Assembly: GCF_018129985.1 (NCBI RefSeq)
Contig: NZ_JAFCKT010000003.1
Coordinates: 248,001-312,000 of the forward strand
Direction: 5' to 3'
DNA: 64,000 nucleotides
Source: Bradyrhizobium sp. SZCCT0148
GTDB lineage: Bacteria; Pseudomonadota; Alphaproteobacteria; Rhizobiales; Xanthobacteraceae
Under the pieces are notes generated by a model, which searched no databases, was not told the DNA's origin, and saw nothing but the letters and a program-made list of their open reading frames with translations. The translations under genes were made by a program, and so were the position numbers. How positions within the stretch are numbered: position 1 is the stretch's first letter; each line of letters opens with the position of its first letter. Positions 31,660 through 42,525 of the stretch are shown one piece after another.

Positions 31660-31740
31660 GGCTAACCTCCGATGACGGCCGATAACGTCGGCCCGAAGTG
31701 AAGGTTCCGCGGCACTGTGGCACGGATGAGGTGGACTTGT

Positions 31741-32811
31741 TCATCCCGCCTTCAGCCACTGCACCAGCTCCGCATTGATTTCCCGCGGATAGGTGTGGCT
31801 GAGGTCGTCGATCTCGCGATAGGTGACATCGGCGCCGGCGGCCGCGAGCGCCGCCTGGGTCTGGCGCGCGGTCTGCACCGGAAACATCCAGTCGAGCTTG
31901 CCGTGGGTGATGAAGATCGGCAGACCCTGCAGGCGCGCGGCGTCGGCCATCTCCGCCATCAGCGGATGGAAGGTTGCCGAGACCGGCGCCAGATGGGTGA
32001 AGGGCGAGGCGCCGTCGAGACCGCTGACATAACTGAAGGTGCCGCCGTCGCTCATGCCGGTCAGCAGCATGCGCGAGCTGTCGATGCTCCAGCGGCTGCG
32101 CACGGTCTCGAGGATGCGCATGAGATTGGGCGTATCGGCATCGTCGCCCATCAGGGCCCAGGTCGGACCAGTCGCGGTCGGCGCCACCAGGATTGCGCCA
32201 AGGCTGCGGGCGTCGCGCAGCCAGCTCCACAGAAAGCCGCGTCCGTTGCCGCTGCCGCCATGCAGTGCCATCACCAGCGGCATGGCGCGCCCGGGCATAT
32301 AATACTCGGGCACGTAGACCGAGAAGCCGCCGCGGCTGCCGGGTTCGTTGTGATCATGGAAGATGCCGGTATCTTCGCTCGCGCCGGCTTCGAGTCGCGA
32401 CAACAGATCCGCATTGTCGCGATTGGCGGTATTGAGAAAGAAATTGCTGACGGGAGGAAATTGCAGCGACAGCGGATAAAGCGCCTCCTGCGCGCGCGGC
32501 ACATGGCGCAGCGCACGGAAGACGGCGACGAGATCGCCATTGCCGCGCTCGACCTCGCGGATTCCGGCAAAGGCGGCAAGCGTCTCGTCGCAGGCGCGGT
32601 CCAGTCGCTCGCGGAGGCCCGCGAACTGCTCCGGCCACGCTCCAACAGCCGCGCGGGCCGCTTGCAGCGCTTCATCCGGTGCGCCGATCGCGTTCATCAC
32701 GGAAGCGAACGCCGGCGGATGCAGATGGCGTTGGAAGAAGCCGAGCGCTTCCAGCGAATTGAGCAGCGGCGGCAGCACGGCCACGATGTCGTCGATCACG
32801 GCCTCGCTCAT
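31741..32811 (-). CDS. alpha/beta hydrolase (polyhydroxybutyrate depolymerase/phospholipase-like esterase)
   Basis: 356 residues. The first ~150 residues are helical and specific to this subfamily. The hydrolase domain starts at GGFSVYVPEYYMPGRAMPLV MALHGGSGNG (oxyanion HGG), has the nucleophile elbow LTGMSDGGTFSY, the acid in FITHGKLDWMFPV (HGxxD), and the histidine in DDLSHTYPREI. This is the carboxylesterase/feruloyl-esterase/PHB-depolymerase layout. No signal peptide, so the substrate is intracellular. It is followed on the same strand by, or preceded by, the HtrA-like gene at a 22-base gap (HtrA-like first), so they form an operon. Confidence 0.82.
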   Translation of the reverse strand: MSEAVIDDIVAVLPPLLNSLEALGFFQRHLHPPAFASVMNAIGAPDEALQAARAAVGAWPEQFAGLRERLDRACDETLAAFAGIREVERGNGDLVAVFRALRHVPRAQEALYPLSLQFPPVSNFFLNTANRDNADLLSRLEAGASEDTGIFHDHNEPGSRGGFSVYVPEYYMPGRAMPLVMALHGGSGNGRGFLWSWLRDARSLGAILVAPTATGPTWALMGDDADTPNLMRILETVRSRWSIDSSRMLLTGMSDGGTFSYVSGLDGASPFTHLAPVSATFHPLMAEMADAARLQGLPIFITHGKLDWMFPVQTARQTQAALAAAGADVTYREIDDLSHTYPREINAELVQWLKAG

Positions 32812-32833
32812 CGCAGCTTCCTTCAGCGTCGCA

Positions 32834-33805
32834 TCAATGCAGCTTCGGCGCCTTCAAGAGCTTGAAGCGATCGGTCGAGGCCACCGTGACGTCGAAGGTG
32901 ACACCTTGGTGGTAGACCGTCAGCGGCACGTCGACACCGGCGGCGCCGAGTGCCCACATCTTCTTGTAGAACGCGGTCTGGCTCGTGACCTTGTCGCCGT
33001 TCACGGCGAGGATGATATCGTCGGTCTTGAGTTCGGCGCGCGCGGCAGGGCCGTTCGGGGAGATCCCGATCACGACCACGCGGTTGTCGATCTCGGTCGA
33101 GTAGAGCCCGAGCCAGGGTCGCGCCGGCTTGTTGACGCGACCGAACTTGCGCAGATCGTCCAGAACCGGCTTCAAGATGTCGATCGGCACGACCATGTTG
33201 ACGTGCTCGGCCTTGCCGTCGCGTTCGCGCTCCAGCTGGAGCGAGCCGATGCCGATCAGCTCGCCGCGCTCGTTGAGCAGTGCCGTGCCGCCCCAGTTCG
33301 GATGGGCGGGATAGGTGAAGATGGCCTCGTCCAGCAAATATTCCCAATAGCCGGCGAACTCCTGCTTGGCCACGATCTGGCTCGCCACCGAGCGCGTGCG
33401 GCCGCCGGCGCCGCCGACCACGACGCGGTCGCCGATTCCGGTTTCCGCCGAGCTGCCGATCGGCAACGGCTCGACGTCGAGGTCGCCGAGGGCCTGCACC
33501 AGGCCGAAGCCGGTTTCGGAATCGAACCCGAGCGCATGGCCTTCGACCACGCGCCCGTCGCCGAGGTGCAGCCACACCGATTCCGCCTCGGTGATGAGAT
33601 AGCCGATGGTCAGCACGAGTCCGCGGTCGATCACGACGCCGTTGCCGGCGCGTTCGGTGCCCAGCGTCTCGGCGCTGAAGGCGTCCGGCGGGATGATGGC
33701 GTGCAGACCGACGACGGATGCCAGCGCGCGGTCGAGATCGAAACCGTAGTCGCTCGCACGCGGCTGATTGGCCGGCGGCACTCTCCATTCGGTCAAAGCG
33801 GGCAT
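32834..33805 (-). CDS. HtrA/DegP-like protein with PDZ domain, catalytically dead
   Basis: 323 residues from ATG 33805. The trypsin-like part aligns with HtrA proteases, but all three catalytic residues are changed. HtrA TNNHVV is TIGYLI here (His to Tyr), DPxTDLAL is DSETGFGL (Asp to Gly), and GNSGG is PNWGGTAL (Ser to Trp). A PDZ domain follows (LGLYSTEIDNRVVVIGISPN, GPAARAELKTDDIILAVNGD). No signal peptide is visible, so it is likely cytosolic. It could serve as a peptide-binding scaffold or chaperone. It lies 22 bases before the esterase gene and diverges from the amidohydrolase/peptide transporter genes. Confidence 0.83.
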   Translation of the reverse strand: MPALTEWRVPPANQPRASDYGFDLDRALASVVGLHAIIPPDAFSAETLGTERAGNGVVIDRGLVLTIGYLITEAESVWLHLGDGRVVEGHALGFDSETGFGLVQALGDLDVEPLPIGSSAETGIGDRVVVGGAGGRTRSVASQIVAKQEFAGYWEYLLDEAIFTYPAHPNWGGTALLNERGELIGIGSLQLERERDGKAEHVNMVVPIDILKPVLDDLRKFGRVNKPARPWLGLYSTEIDNRVVVIGISPNGPAARAELKTDDIILAVNGDKVTSQTAFYKKMWALGAAGVDVPLTVYHQGVTFDVTVASTDRFKLLKAPKLH

Positions 33806-34088
33806 GGAGTTCTCCTGGCTTAAGTGCATCGCTCCGAGACTGCAGAGCGACGCGCGAAGCACGGCTAATTTAGGCTGAGGAAGGGCGTCTTGAAAGCCTC
33901 GTTCCCAACTATTCGCAGAACCCCGCGTGAAATCTTCGAAAGGCTCAGATGCATCCCGCGCGAATGGCAGGCGACCCTCGATCCAGCATGCGGCCGCATG
34001 GCTGGTGTCCGGCGAGGTGCTAGGCGCAGTACGATGAAACTGCTAACCATTGCCGCTTCGTTTGACCAAGAGATCACGGACCGAAGCA

Positions 34089-35507
34089 ATGGACAACCGC
34101 AGCGACATCTGGCGTGGCATCGACACGATCAAGGGACGTTTCATCGACCTCAGCGACAAGGTCTGGGGCATGCCCGAGGTGTGCTACACCGAGGCGCGGT
34201 CTGCCGCCGAGCACCTCGCCGAGCTGCGCCACCAGGGCTTCCGCATCACCGAGAAGGTTGCCGGCATTCCGACCGCAGTCATGGGCGAGTGGGGCGAGGG
34301 CGGTCCTGTCATCGCATTCATGGGCGAATATGACGCGTTGCCCGGTCTCAGCCAGGAAGCGGGCGTTGCCGAGCCTCGTCCGATCGAATCCGGCGGACAC
34401 GGCCATGGCTGTGGTCACAACCTGCTCGGTTCCGCGGCGTTGCTGGCCGCGACCGCGGTGAAGGACTGGCTGGGCGAAAACAAGGTGCCCGGCCGCGTGC
34501 GCTATTATGGCTGCCCGGCTGAAGAAGGCGGCGCGGCCAAGGCCTTCATGGTGCGTTCCGGCGCGTTCGAGGACGCCGACATCGCCATCACCTGGCATCC
34601 GCACAGTTTCTGGGAGGTCGCGGTGACGCCGTCGCTCGCCAACACGCGCGCGGACTTCATCTTCACCGGCCGCACCTCGCATGCGGCGGCCTCGCCGCAT
34701 CTCGGCCGTTCCGCGCTCGATGCGGTGGAATTGATGAATGTCGGCGTGAACTACATGCGCGAGCACATGCCGAGCGATGCACGGGTGCATTACGCGCTAC
34801 TCGACACCGGCGGCATCGCGCCCAACGTGGTCCAGGCCCATGCGCGGGTGCGCTACTCGATCCGGGCCCGTGACCTTCCCGGCATGAACGAACTGGTCGG
34901 GCGCGTCAGCAAGATCGCAGAAGGTGCGGCGCTGATGACCGAGACCAAGGTCGAGATGAAGATCATCTCCGCGGTCTCCAACATCCTGCCGAACGCGCCG
35001 CTGGAGCAGGCGCTGCACCGTGTGATGGAAGAGCTCGGACCGCCGCATTTCGACGACGCGGACAAAGGCTTTGCCAGCCAGATCCGTGCGACGCTGAGCG
35101 ACAAGGATATCGCATCGGTCTATTACGCGATCGGCATGGAACAGACCGATCGGCCGCTGGCCGACTTCCTGGTGCCGCTAGATGCCAAGCGCAATCCGCT
35201 GGTCGGCTCGACCGACGTCGGTGACGTCAGCTGGGTGGTGCCGACCGTGCAGGTTCACGCCCCCACGGTTGCGATCGGCACGCCGTTCCACACCTGGCAG
35301 GTGGTGGCGCAGGGCAAAAGCCCGCACGCCCACAAGGCCATGGTGCAGGCCGCCAAGGCGATGGCCGGTCTCGGCATCAAGGCGCTGACAGATCCGGAAC
35401 TGATCAAGGCGGCCAAGGCCGACCTGAAAAAGCGGACAGCCAAGACGCCGTATGTCTGTCCGCTGCCGGACCACATTGAACCGCCGCTCGACATGTCCGT
35501 CGCGTAG
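34089..35507 (+). CDS. M20-family amidohydrolase (AbgB-like)
   Basis: 472 residues from ATG 34089 (MDNRSDIWRGIDTIKGRF). The metal site is complete for the M20/amidohydrolase family: FMGEYDALPG, GHGHGCGHNLLGSAAL (His and Cys ligands), PAEEGGAAK, and a later HPH (AITWHPHSFW); the lid/dimer domain has GRTSHAAASPHLGRSALDA. AbgB cleaves p-aminobenzoyl-glutamate; relatives cut N-acyl or peptide amides. No signal peptide. It stands 261 bases before a five-gene peptide importer, in the same direction, so uptake of an amide-linked substrate followed by intracellular hydrolysis is the natural reading. Confidence 0.88.
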   Translation: MDNRSDIWRGIDTIKGRFIDLSDKVWGMPEVCYTEARSAAEHLAELRHQGFRITEKVAGIPTAVMGEWGEGGPVIAFMGEYDALPGLSQEAGVAEPRPIESGGHGHGCGHNLLGSAALLAATAVKDWLGENKVPGRVRYYGCPAEEGGAAKAFMVRSGAFEDADIAITWHPHSFWEVAVTPSLANTRADFIFTGRTSHAAASPHLGRSALDAVELMNVGVNYMREHMPSDARVHYALLDTGGIAPNVVQAHARVRYSIRARDLPGMNELVGRVSKIAEGAALMTETKVEMKIISAVSNILPNAPLEQALHRVMEELGPPHFDDADKGFASQIRATLSDKDIASVYYAIGMEQTDRPLADFLVPLDAKRNPLVGSTDVGDVSWVVPTVQVHAPTVAIGTPFHTWQVVAQGKSPHAHKAMVQAAKAMAGLGIKALTDPELIKAAKADLKKRTAKTPYVCPLPDHIEPPLDMSVA

Positions 35508-35563
35508 AATTACGCCTCGACACTTCGTCTGATCCTGCGAACAAATTTTTCGCAGTGCAGCGT

Positions 35564-35593
35564 GCAATCCAGCATGTTTTGATGCTGGATTGC
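35564..35593 (+). promoter_or_regulatory. 12-bp hairpin between amidohydrolase and transporter genes
   Basis: GCAATCCAGCAT (35564-35575) and ATGCTGGATTGC (35582-35593) pair perfectly around GTTTTG, 57 bases past the amidohydrolase stop and 176 before the binding-protein start. No T-run follows, so it may stabilise or attenuate rather than end the transcript. Confidence 0.55.
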
Positions 35594-35768
35594 CAAACGG
35601 ATGGGCTGAGCAGCGCAGTTTTGCCCAACAGACAGCCAGAAGACCGTTTGCATACACACGGTCCCAGTTGACGGGCCCCCCATTCGGTGTGCCATCTACT
35701 GCCAGCAAATTGGGCGGCCAGCTTTCTCGGCCGTCCTCATCACTATGGGAACCAGACGGGGGATAACC

Positions 35769-37562
35769 ATGCTGGATAAAGAAATGCGTTCGATGATCGG
35801 TGATGTGAAGGACGGGCGAATGGATCGCCGCGCCTTCATCAAGCGCATGGCGGCCGTCGGTCTCACCGCTCCCCTCGCCAATCAGATCCTCGCGCTGGGC
35901 GGCGTTGCCATGGCCGAGGGCGCCTCGACCTACAAGCCGACCAAGCGTGGCGGCGGCGGTGCGCTGAAGCTCCTGTGGTGGCAGGGCCCGACCCTCCTCA
36001 ACCCGCATTTCGCCACCGGCACCAAGGATCAGGACGGCTCGCGCCTGTTCTACGAACCGCTCGCCTGTTGGGATCCCGACGGCAACATGAAGCTGGTGCT
36101 GGCGACGGAGATTCCGTCCATCCAGAACGGCCTGCTCGCGGCCGACGGCAAGTCCGTGACCTGGAAGCTGAAGCCCGGCGTGAAGTGGCACGACGGCAAG
36201 CCGTTCTCGGCCGACGATCTTGTGTTCACCTGGCAGTATGCCAAGGATCCCGCGACCGCGGCCATTACCATCGGTGTCTATCGCGACATCACGGTCGAAA
36301 AGATCGACGATCTCACCGTCAAGATCACCTTCCCCAAGCCGACGCCGTTCTGGGCGGATGCTTTCGTCGGTGCCGGCGCCGGCCAGATCCTGCCGAAGCA
36401 TCTGTTTGCCGACTACATCGGCTCGAAATCCCGCGAGGCCCCGACCAATCTGTCGCCGGTCGGCACCGGCCCGTACAAGTTCGTTGAGTTCAAGCCGGGC
36501 GATCTCATCCGCGGCGTGATCAATCCCGACTACCACATGCAGAACCGTCCGTATTTCGATTCGGTCGAGATGAAGGGCGGCGGCGACGCCGTCTCGGCCG
36601 CGCGTGCGGTGATCCAGACCGGCGAGTACGACTTCGGCTGGAACATCCAGGTTGAGGACGACGTGCTGCTGCGCCTGGAGAAGGGCGGCAAGGGCAAGAC
36701 CGTCTACGCGGTCGGCGGCGACACCGAGTTCATCGCGCTCAACTTCACCGATCCGAACGTCGAGGTCGACGGCGAGCGCTCGTCGATGAAGACCAAGCAT
36801 CCGCTGTTCTCGGATCCGGTCGTGCGCAAGGCGCTGTCCCTGCTGGTCGACCGCGACTCCGTCAAGAAGGCGATCTACGGCCGCGCCGGCCGCACCACCG
36901 CGAACTTCCTCAATGGTCCCGAGAAGTTCGTCTCGAAGAACACCAGCTGGGAATTCAACATCGAGAAGGCCGCCAAGATGCTCGATGACGCCGGCTGGAA
37001 GCCCGGCGCCGACGGCATCCGCGAGAAGGACGGCAAGAAGCTGAAGCTGCTGTACCAGACCGCGATCAACGGGCCGCGCCAGAAAACCCAGGCCATCGTC
37101 AAGCAGGCCTGTCAGAAGGCCGGCATCGACGTCGAGCTGAAATCGGTGGTGGCCTCGGTGTTCTTCTCGTCGGACGTCGCCAATCCCGATACCTATCCGA
37201 AGTTCTACGCCGACATCGAGATGTTCCAGATCCCGCTGAGCCAGCCGGACCCGTCGCAGCACATGCGCCGCTATCTCTCCACTGCGGTTGCGACCAAGGA
37301 GAACAAGTGGCAGGGCACCAACTTCCCGCGCTGGGTGAACAAGGACTATGACGCTGCGATCAACGCTGCCGATACGGAGATGGATCCGGTCAAGCGCGCC
37401 GCGCTCTACATCAAGGCCAACGACCTGATGTGGGAAGATACGGTGTTCATCCCCGTGATGCATCGTCTCAAGGTCGAGGCGGCCGCGAACAATCTGCGTC
37501 CGGTGATTTCGGGTTGGGCCAACGAGACCGACAATCTGTTCGACTGGTACCGCGAGGAATGA
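35769..37562 (+). CDS. Tat-exported peptide ABC transporter binding protein (SBP family 5)
   Basis: 597 residues from ATG 35769 with GGGGGATAACC ahead. A twin-arginine signal is clear: DRRAFIKRMAAVGLTAPLAN, then cleavage near AMAEG. The mature protein has the family-5 motifs TWKLKPGVKWHDGKPFSADD and SPVGTGPYKFVEF. It is longer than the classical DppA and exported folded via Tat, unlike the Sec-type binding protein of the other transporter in this window. It is periplasmic and delivers ligand to the DppBC-type channel. It is followed by the permease gene after 30 bases. Confidence 0.93.
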   Translation: MLDKEMRSMIGDVKDGRMDRRAFIKRMAAVGLTAPLANQILALGGVAMAEGASTYKPTKRGGGGALKLLWWQGPTLLNPHFATGTKDQDGSRLFYEPLACWDPDGNMKLVLATEIPSIQNGLLAADGKSVTWKLKPGVKWHDGKPFSADDLVFTWQYAKDPATAAITIGVYRDITVEKIDDLTVKITFPKPTPFWADAFVGAGAGQILPKHLFADYIGSKSREAPTNLSPVGTGPYKFVEFKPGDLIRGVINPDYHMQNRPYFDSVEMKGGGDAVSAARAVIQTGEYDFGWNIQVEDDVLLRLEKGGKGKTVYAVGGDTEFIALNFTDPNVEVDGERSSMKTKHPLFSDPVVRKALSLLVDRDSVKKAIYGRAGRTTANFLNGPEKFVSKNTSWEFNIEKAAKMLDDAGWKPGADGIREKDGKKLKLLYQTAINGPRQKTQAIVKQACQKAGIDVELKSVVASVFFSSDVANPDTYPKFYADIEMFQIPLSQPDPSQHMRRYLSTAVATKENKWQGTNFPRWVNKDYDAAINAADTEMDPVKRAALYIKANDLMWEDTVFIPVMHRLKVEAAANNLRPVISGWANETDNLFDWYREE

Positions 37563-37592
37563 TCCCCCAGCGCTAGACCGGGGCTTCCCCTC

Positions 37593-38552
37593 ATGAGTCA
37601 ATACGTTCTGCGTCGCCTGCTGATCGCGATTCCGAGCCTGCTCGGGATCTCGGCCGTGCTGTTCTTCGTGCTGGCGCTCGCGCCCGGCGATCCGTTCTCG
37701 GAGCTGGCGACGAATCCGAACGTCCCGCCCGAAGTGCAGGCCGCACTTCGGGCCAAGTTCGGCCTCGACGATCCGATCTACCTCCGCTACGTGCATTGGC
37801 TCAACGCCATGCTGCACGGCGACTGGGGCTTCTCCTTTGTCAGCCGGATGGACGTCGACAAGTTGATCCTCCAGCGCCTGCCGACCACGCTCTATGTGAT
37901 CGGCTCGGCGCAGATCCTGGCGCTTCTGATCGCGATTCCCGTCGGCGTCTATGCCGCGACGAAGCCGTATTCGCTGTTCGACCAGGTCGCCAACACGCTC
38001 GCCTTCGTCGGCTTCTCGCTGCCGACCTTCTTCACCGGCATCCTGTTCATCCTGATCTTCTCGGTCACGCTGGACTGGCTGCCCTTCGTCTACACCACCG
38101 ACGTCAAGGCAACCGGAATTCACTGGGTGTTCGAGATGATCCGTCAGGCGATCATGCCGGTGGCGGTGCTCGGCCTGTTCCAGGCGGCGTCGATGACGCG
38201 TTTCGTGCGCTCGGCAATGCTGGATGTGATCCGGCTCGACTACATCACGACGGCGCGCGCCAAGGGCCTCGGCCAGGCCAAGGTCATCGTCAAGCATGTG
38301 ATGCGCAACGCCATGATCCCGGTCGTGACGCTGATCGCGTTGCAGATCCCCGCGGTGTTCGGCGGCGCCATCGTCACCGAGCAGATCTTCCGCATCCCCG
38401 GCATCGGCTCGCTGCTGATCTCCTCGATCCTGTCCAACGACACGCCGGTGGTGATGGCCGTCACCTTCGTGTTCGCGTGCCTGGTCGTGCTGTTCAATCT
38501 CATTGCGGACATCCTTTATGGCTGGCTTGACCCTCGCATCTCCTTCCGCTGA
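37593..38552 (+). CDS. peptide ABC transporter permease, DppB type
   Basis: 319 residues, six spans. MSQYVLRRLLIAIPSLLGIS opens the first span; LALAPGDPFSELATNPNVPP is the periplasmic loop; RAKGLGQAKVIVKHVMRNAM is the ATPase-docking EAA loop; ADILYGWLDPRISF ends the protein. It overlaps the next permease gene by 35 bases if that gene starts at ATG 38518. Forms the membrane channel with the following protein. Confidence 0.94.
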   Translation: MSQYVLRRLLIAIPSLLGISAVLFFVLALAPGDPFSELATNPNVPPEVQAALRAKFGLDDPIYLRYVHWLNAMLHGDWGFSFVSRMDVDKLILQRLPTTLYVIGSAQILALLIAIPVGVYAATKPYSLFDQVANTLAFVGFSLPTFFTGILFILIFSVTLDWLPFVYTTDVKATGIHWVFEMIRQAIMPVAVLGLFQAASMTRFVRSAMLDVIRLDYITTARAKGLGQAKVIVKHVMRNAMIPVVTLIALQIPAVFGGAIVTEQIFRIPGIGSLLISSILSNDTPVVMAVTFVFACLVVLFNLIADILYGWLDPRISFR

Positions 38553-39434
38553 GCGGCGCGTCTACTCGCCGTGGCGCGAGACGTGGCGGCGCTACAGCCG
38601 CCACAAGCTCGCCGTGGTCAGCGCCTTCCTGCTCCTTGTCCTCATTTTTGCCGTCCTGGTCGGGCCCTTCATCTGGCGCGTCAAGATCGATGACATCGAC
38701 ATCGTGGCCGGTCTCCAGGGGCCCTCGCTCGCCCATCCCTTCGGCACCGACGATCTCGGTCAGGACATTCTCGCACGCATGATCTATGGCGGGCGCATCT
38801 CGCTCGCGGTCGGTCTTGCAGCCATGCTGGTGTCGGTCTTCGTCGGCACTCTGATCGGCGCGCTCGCCGGCATGTCGCGCGGTGCGCTCGGTCACGCGTT
38901 GATGTGGCTCACCGACCTGTTCCTGTCGCTGCCGCAATTGCCTTTGCTGCTGCTGTTGATCTATCTGTTCCGCGACGGCCTGAAGGCCGCGTTCGGCCCC
39001 GAGGGCGGCATCTTCATCCTGATCGTGCTCGTGATCGGAGGGTTGCGCTGGATGCCGGTGGCTCGGCTCGTGCGCGCGCAGTTCCTGTCGATCCGCGAGA
39101 AGGAATTCGTCGAGGCCGCCCGGGCGCTCGGGGCGAGCCCGGTGCGGCAGGTGGTGCGTCACATCCTGCCCAATGCACTCGGTCCGGTGATCATCGCCGG
39201 CACCATCGACGTTGCCGCCGCGATCATCGCGGAATCGACGCTGTCCTTCCTCGGCCTCGGCTTCCCGCCGGATACGCCGACCTGGGGCCGCCTGCTGTAC
39301 GACGCCAAGGACTTTCTCGACATCGGCCCGCACTGGGCGCTGTTTCCGGGCGGCGCGATCTTCATTGCGGTGGTCGCCATCAACTTCATCGGCGACGGCC
39401 TGCGTGACGCGCTCGATGCGCGACGGGTGATCTG

Positions 39435-39435
<1 letters not shown>
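38518..39435 (+). CDS. peptide ABC transporter permease, DppC type
   Basis: 305 residues from ATG 38518 (a TTG at 38503 is possible). The loop AHPFGTDDLGQDILARMIYG and the EAA region RALGASPVRQVVRHILPNAL are classic for DppC, and the end reads FIGDGLRDALDARRVI. The start lies inside the upstream permease frame, so translation is coupled. It ends in TGATG, overlapping the DppD-type start by one base. Confidence 0.93.
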
Positions 39436-40426
<991 letters not shown>

Positions 40427-40430
<4 letters not shown>

Positions 40431-41395
40431 GCGAGCCCTTGCTGCAAGTCTCCAACCTGAAGAAGCACTTCCCCGTGCTCGGCGGCCTGCTGTCGCGCCA
40501 GGTCGGCACCGTCTACGCGGTCGACGGCGTCTCGTTCTCGGTCAATCGCGGCGAGACGCTCGGTCTCGTCGGCGAATCCGGCTGCGGCAAGTCGACCACG
40601 GGGCGCTGCGTGCTGCGCCTGATCGAGCCGACCGACGGCGAGGTCACTTTCGATGGCCAGGACGTGCGTCAGCTCAGCGGCAACGATCTGCGCGCGATGC
40701 GGCGGAACATGCAGCTGGTGTTCCAGGATCCGTTCGCCTCGCTCAATCCGCGCATGACGGTCGGTGCAATCCTCGGCGAGGCGCTGATCATCCACAAGCT
40801 CGGATCCTCGGCCAAGGAGCGGGAAGACCGCGTCGCCAGCCTGCTCGTCAAGGTCGGCCTAAAGGCCGAGCACATGCGGCGCTATCCGCATGAATTCTCA
40901 GGCGGTCAGCGCCAGCGCATCGTGATCGCGCGGGCACTCGCGGTCGAGCCGAAGCTGATCGTCTGCGACGAGCCGGTCTCGGCGCTCGACGTGTCGATCC
41001 AGGCCCAGGTCATCAACCTGCTGGAAGACCTCCAGGCCGAGCTGAACCTCACCTATCTCTTCGTCGCGCACGACCTCTCGGTGGTCGAGCACATCTCCGA
41101 CCGCGTCGCGGTGATGTATCTCGGCCGCATCGTCGAGCTGGCGAAAGCGAGCGACCTCTATCGCAATCCACAGCATCCCTACACCAGGGCGTTGCTGTCG
41201 GCGGTGCCGGTGCCCAATCCCAAGCTCAAGCGTGAGCGCATCCGCCTCAAGGGCGACGTGCCGAGCCCGATGAAGCCGCCGTCAGGCTGTCACTTCCACA
41301 CCCGCTGCCCGATCGCCCAGCCGCGCTGCGCGGAAGTCGCGCCGGTGCTGAGGGAAGGCGCGGGCGGACATTTCGTGGCGTGTCATCTCGCCTGA
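40427..41395 (+). CDS. peptide ABC transporter ATPase, DppF type
   Basis: 322 residues. Walker [14 protein letters not shown], signature [15 protein letters not shown], Walker [13 protein letters not shown] and the C-terminal cysteine set ([24 protein letters not shown]) are complete. It pairs with the DppD-type ATPase to drive import; the pair contrasts with the fused single ATPase of the transporter at 7-12 kb. Last gene of the operon; the HAD gene converges 16 bases away. Confidence 0.94.
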
Positions 41396-41411
41396 CGCGG
41401 CCAACGCGGCT

Positions 41412-42059
41412 TCACTCGCCAAGCAGGCCGTGTTGCGAGAGCGCCTGCTTGAAGCTTTCGACGGACGTGTGCTGATGCGCGCGCAGACCCGCCTCGCGCG
41501 CGCCGGCAACGTTGGCTGCGAGATCGTCGACGAACAGGACGGCTTCTGGCCTCGTGTCGAGCTCCGAGAGACAGCGGCGATAGCAGTGCGGGTCCGGCTT
41601 GGCCGTCTTGAATTGCGCAGAGGCGTAGATCCGGGCGCCGAACAGCGGGCGCAACTCCGGCAGCAGCGTGTCGATATGGTCGGCGACCAGGGTGGTGTTG
41701 TTGGTCAGGACGGCGATCTCGACGGTGTTTCGCAAGCGGCCGGCGATGTCCAGCATCGCGCGATCCGGCTGCATCGAACGGCGCCTGGCCTCCACCCACT
41801 CCTCGCTCGACAGCGGGTAGCGGATGCGTTCGCCAAAGCCTCGCAGATAATCGGCCGCTTCGAGTGCTCCGCAATCGCCGAGCGCCTCGAACCCGCTGTC
41901 CCAGATCGCCGCATGGACCGCTTCGCGCGTCGTTCCCGCAAGCTCCGCCAGATAGGCGACGCGCGTCCGCCTGTCGTAGGCGCAGAGAACATTATCCATG
42001 TCGAAGAGGACGAGCTTGATTGAATCAGCCACGGCGGCACTCGCGGATCGGCCGCACAT
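41412..42059 (-). CDS. HAD-family phosphatase
   Basis: 215 residues from ATG 42059 (GTG 42032 is an alternative and would begin VADSIKLVLFD). Motif I is FDMDNVLCAY (nucleophile D-x-D), motif II VLTNNTTL, motif III Lys in FKTAKPDPHCY, motif IV VLFVDDLAANV. The cap region between motifs I and II is helical, as in subclass I enzymes acting on small phosphates. It resembles epoxide-hydrolase-N-like and YihX-type HAD proteins. No signal peptide. Substrate unknown. Confidence 0.85.
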   Translation of the reverse strand: MCGRSASAAVADSIKLVLFDMDNVLCAYDRRTRVAYLAELAGTTREAVHAAIWDSGFEALGDCGALEAADYLRGFGERIRYPLSSEEWVEARRRSMQPDRAMLDIAGRLRNTVEIAVLTNNTTLVADHIDTLLPELRPLFGARIYASAQFKTAKPDPHCYRRCLSELDTRPEAVLFVDDLAANVAGAREAGLRAHQHTSVESFKQALSQHGLLGE

Positions 42060-42139
42060 CCGGCCTTGATCTGAGTCTTATCTCGCCGGGACGCAGGCGA
42101 CAATCCGGGGTGAGGCCGGATCGCCGCGACGAGGCCGCC

Positions 42140-42361
42140 TCATCCCTCCAGCGTGAAGCCGACGCGCAGCGTCACCTGATAGTGGCGGACAGTGCCGTTC
42201 TCGATGTGGCCGCGGGTCTGCACCACCTCGAACCATTTCATTTCGCGGATGGTCTTGGACGCGCGGCTGATCGCGTTCTTGATCGCGTCCTCGATCGAGC
42301 TTTCGGAGGATCCGACGAGATCCAGGATCTTGTAGACATGATCACTCTCGGGCGTGGGCAT
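42140..42361 (-). CDS. dodecin (flavin-binding dodecamer)
   Basis: 73 residues from ATG 42361 with GGGGAGAGAAACC ahead; the open frame above is unused. The sequence [68 protein letters not shown] is dodecin across its full length, with the Trp (MKWFE) that stacks on flavin. Dodecins store and buffer flavins or CoA-related ligands in the cytosol as a 12-mer. It is monocistronic. Confidence 0.92.
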   Translation of the reverse strand: MPTPESDHVYKILDLVGSSESSIEDAIKNAISRASKTIREMKWFEVVQTRGHIENGTVRHYQVTLRVGFTLEG

Positions 42362-42525
42362 GGTTTCTCTCCCCTGTTTCATCTTGCGGCCGACGACGGT
42401 GTTCGGTGGCCGCGCGCATGGCGCTGACTCTGAACGGGCCTGCGCGCTTCGGGTTCCCGGGCCGTGATGGCCCGCATGCGCCGGGCGAGGTGGAGCCGGC
42501 CGCGCTTGCCTGCTAAGCGCTATCC

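Noticed and set aside
35178..38297. Minus-strand open frame of 1039 codons
   Set aside because: Antisense to the amidohydrolase, binding-protein and permease genes; no start signal or domain.
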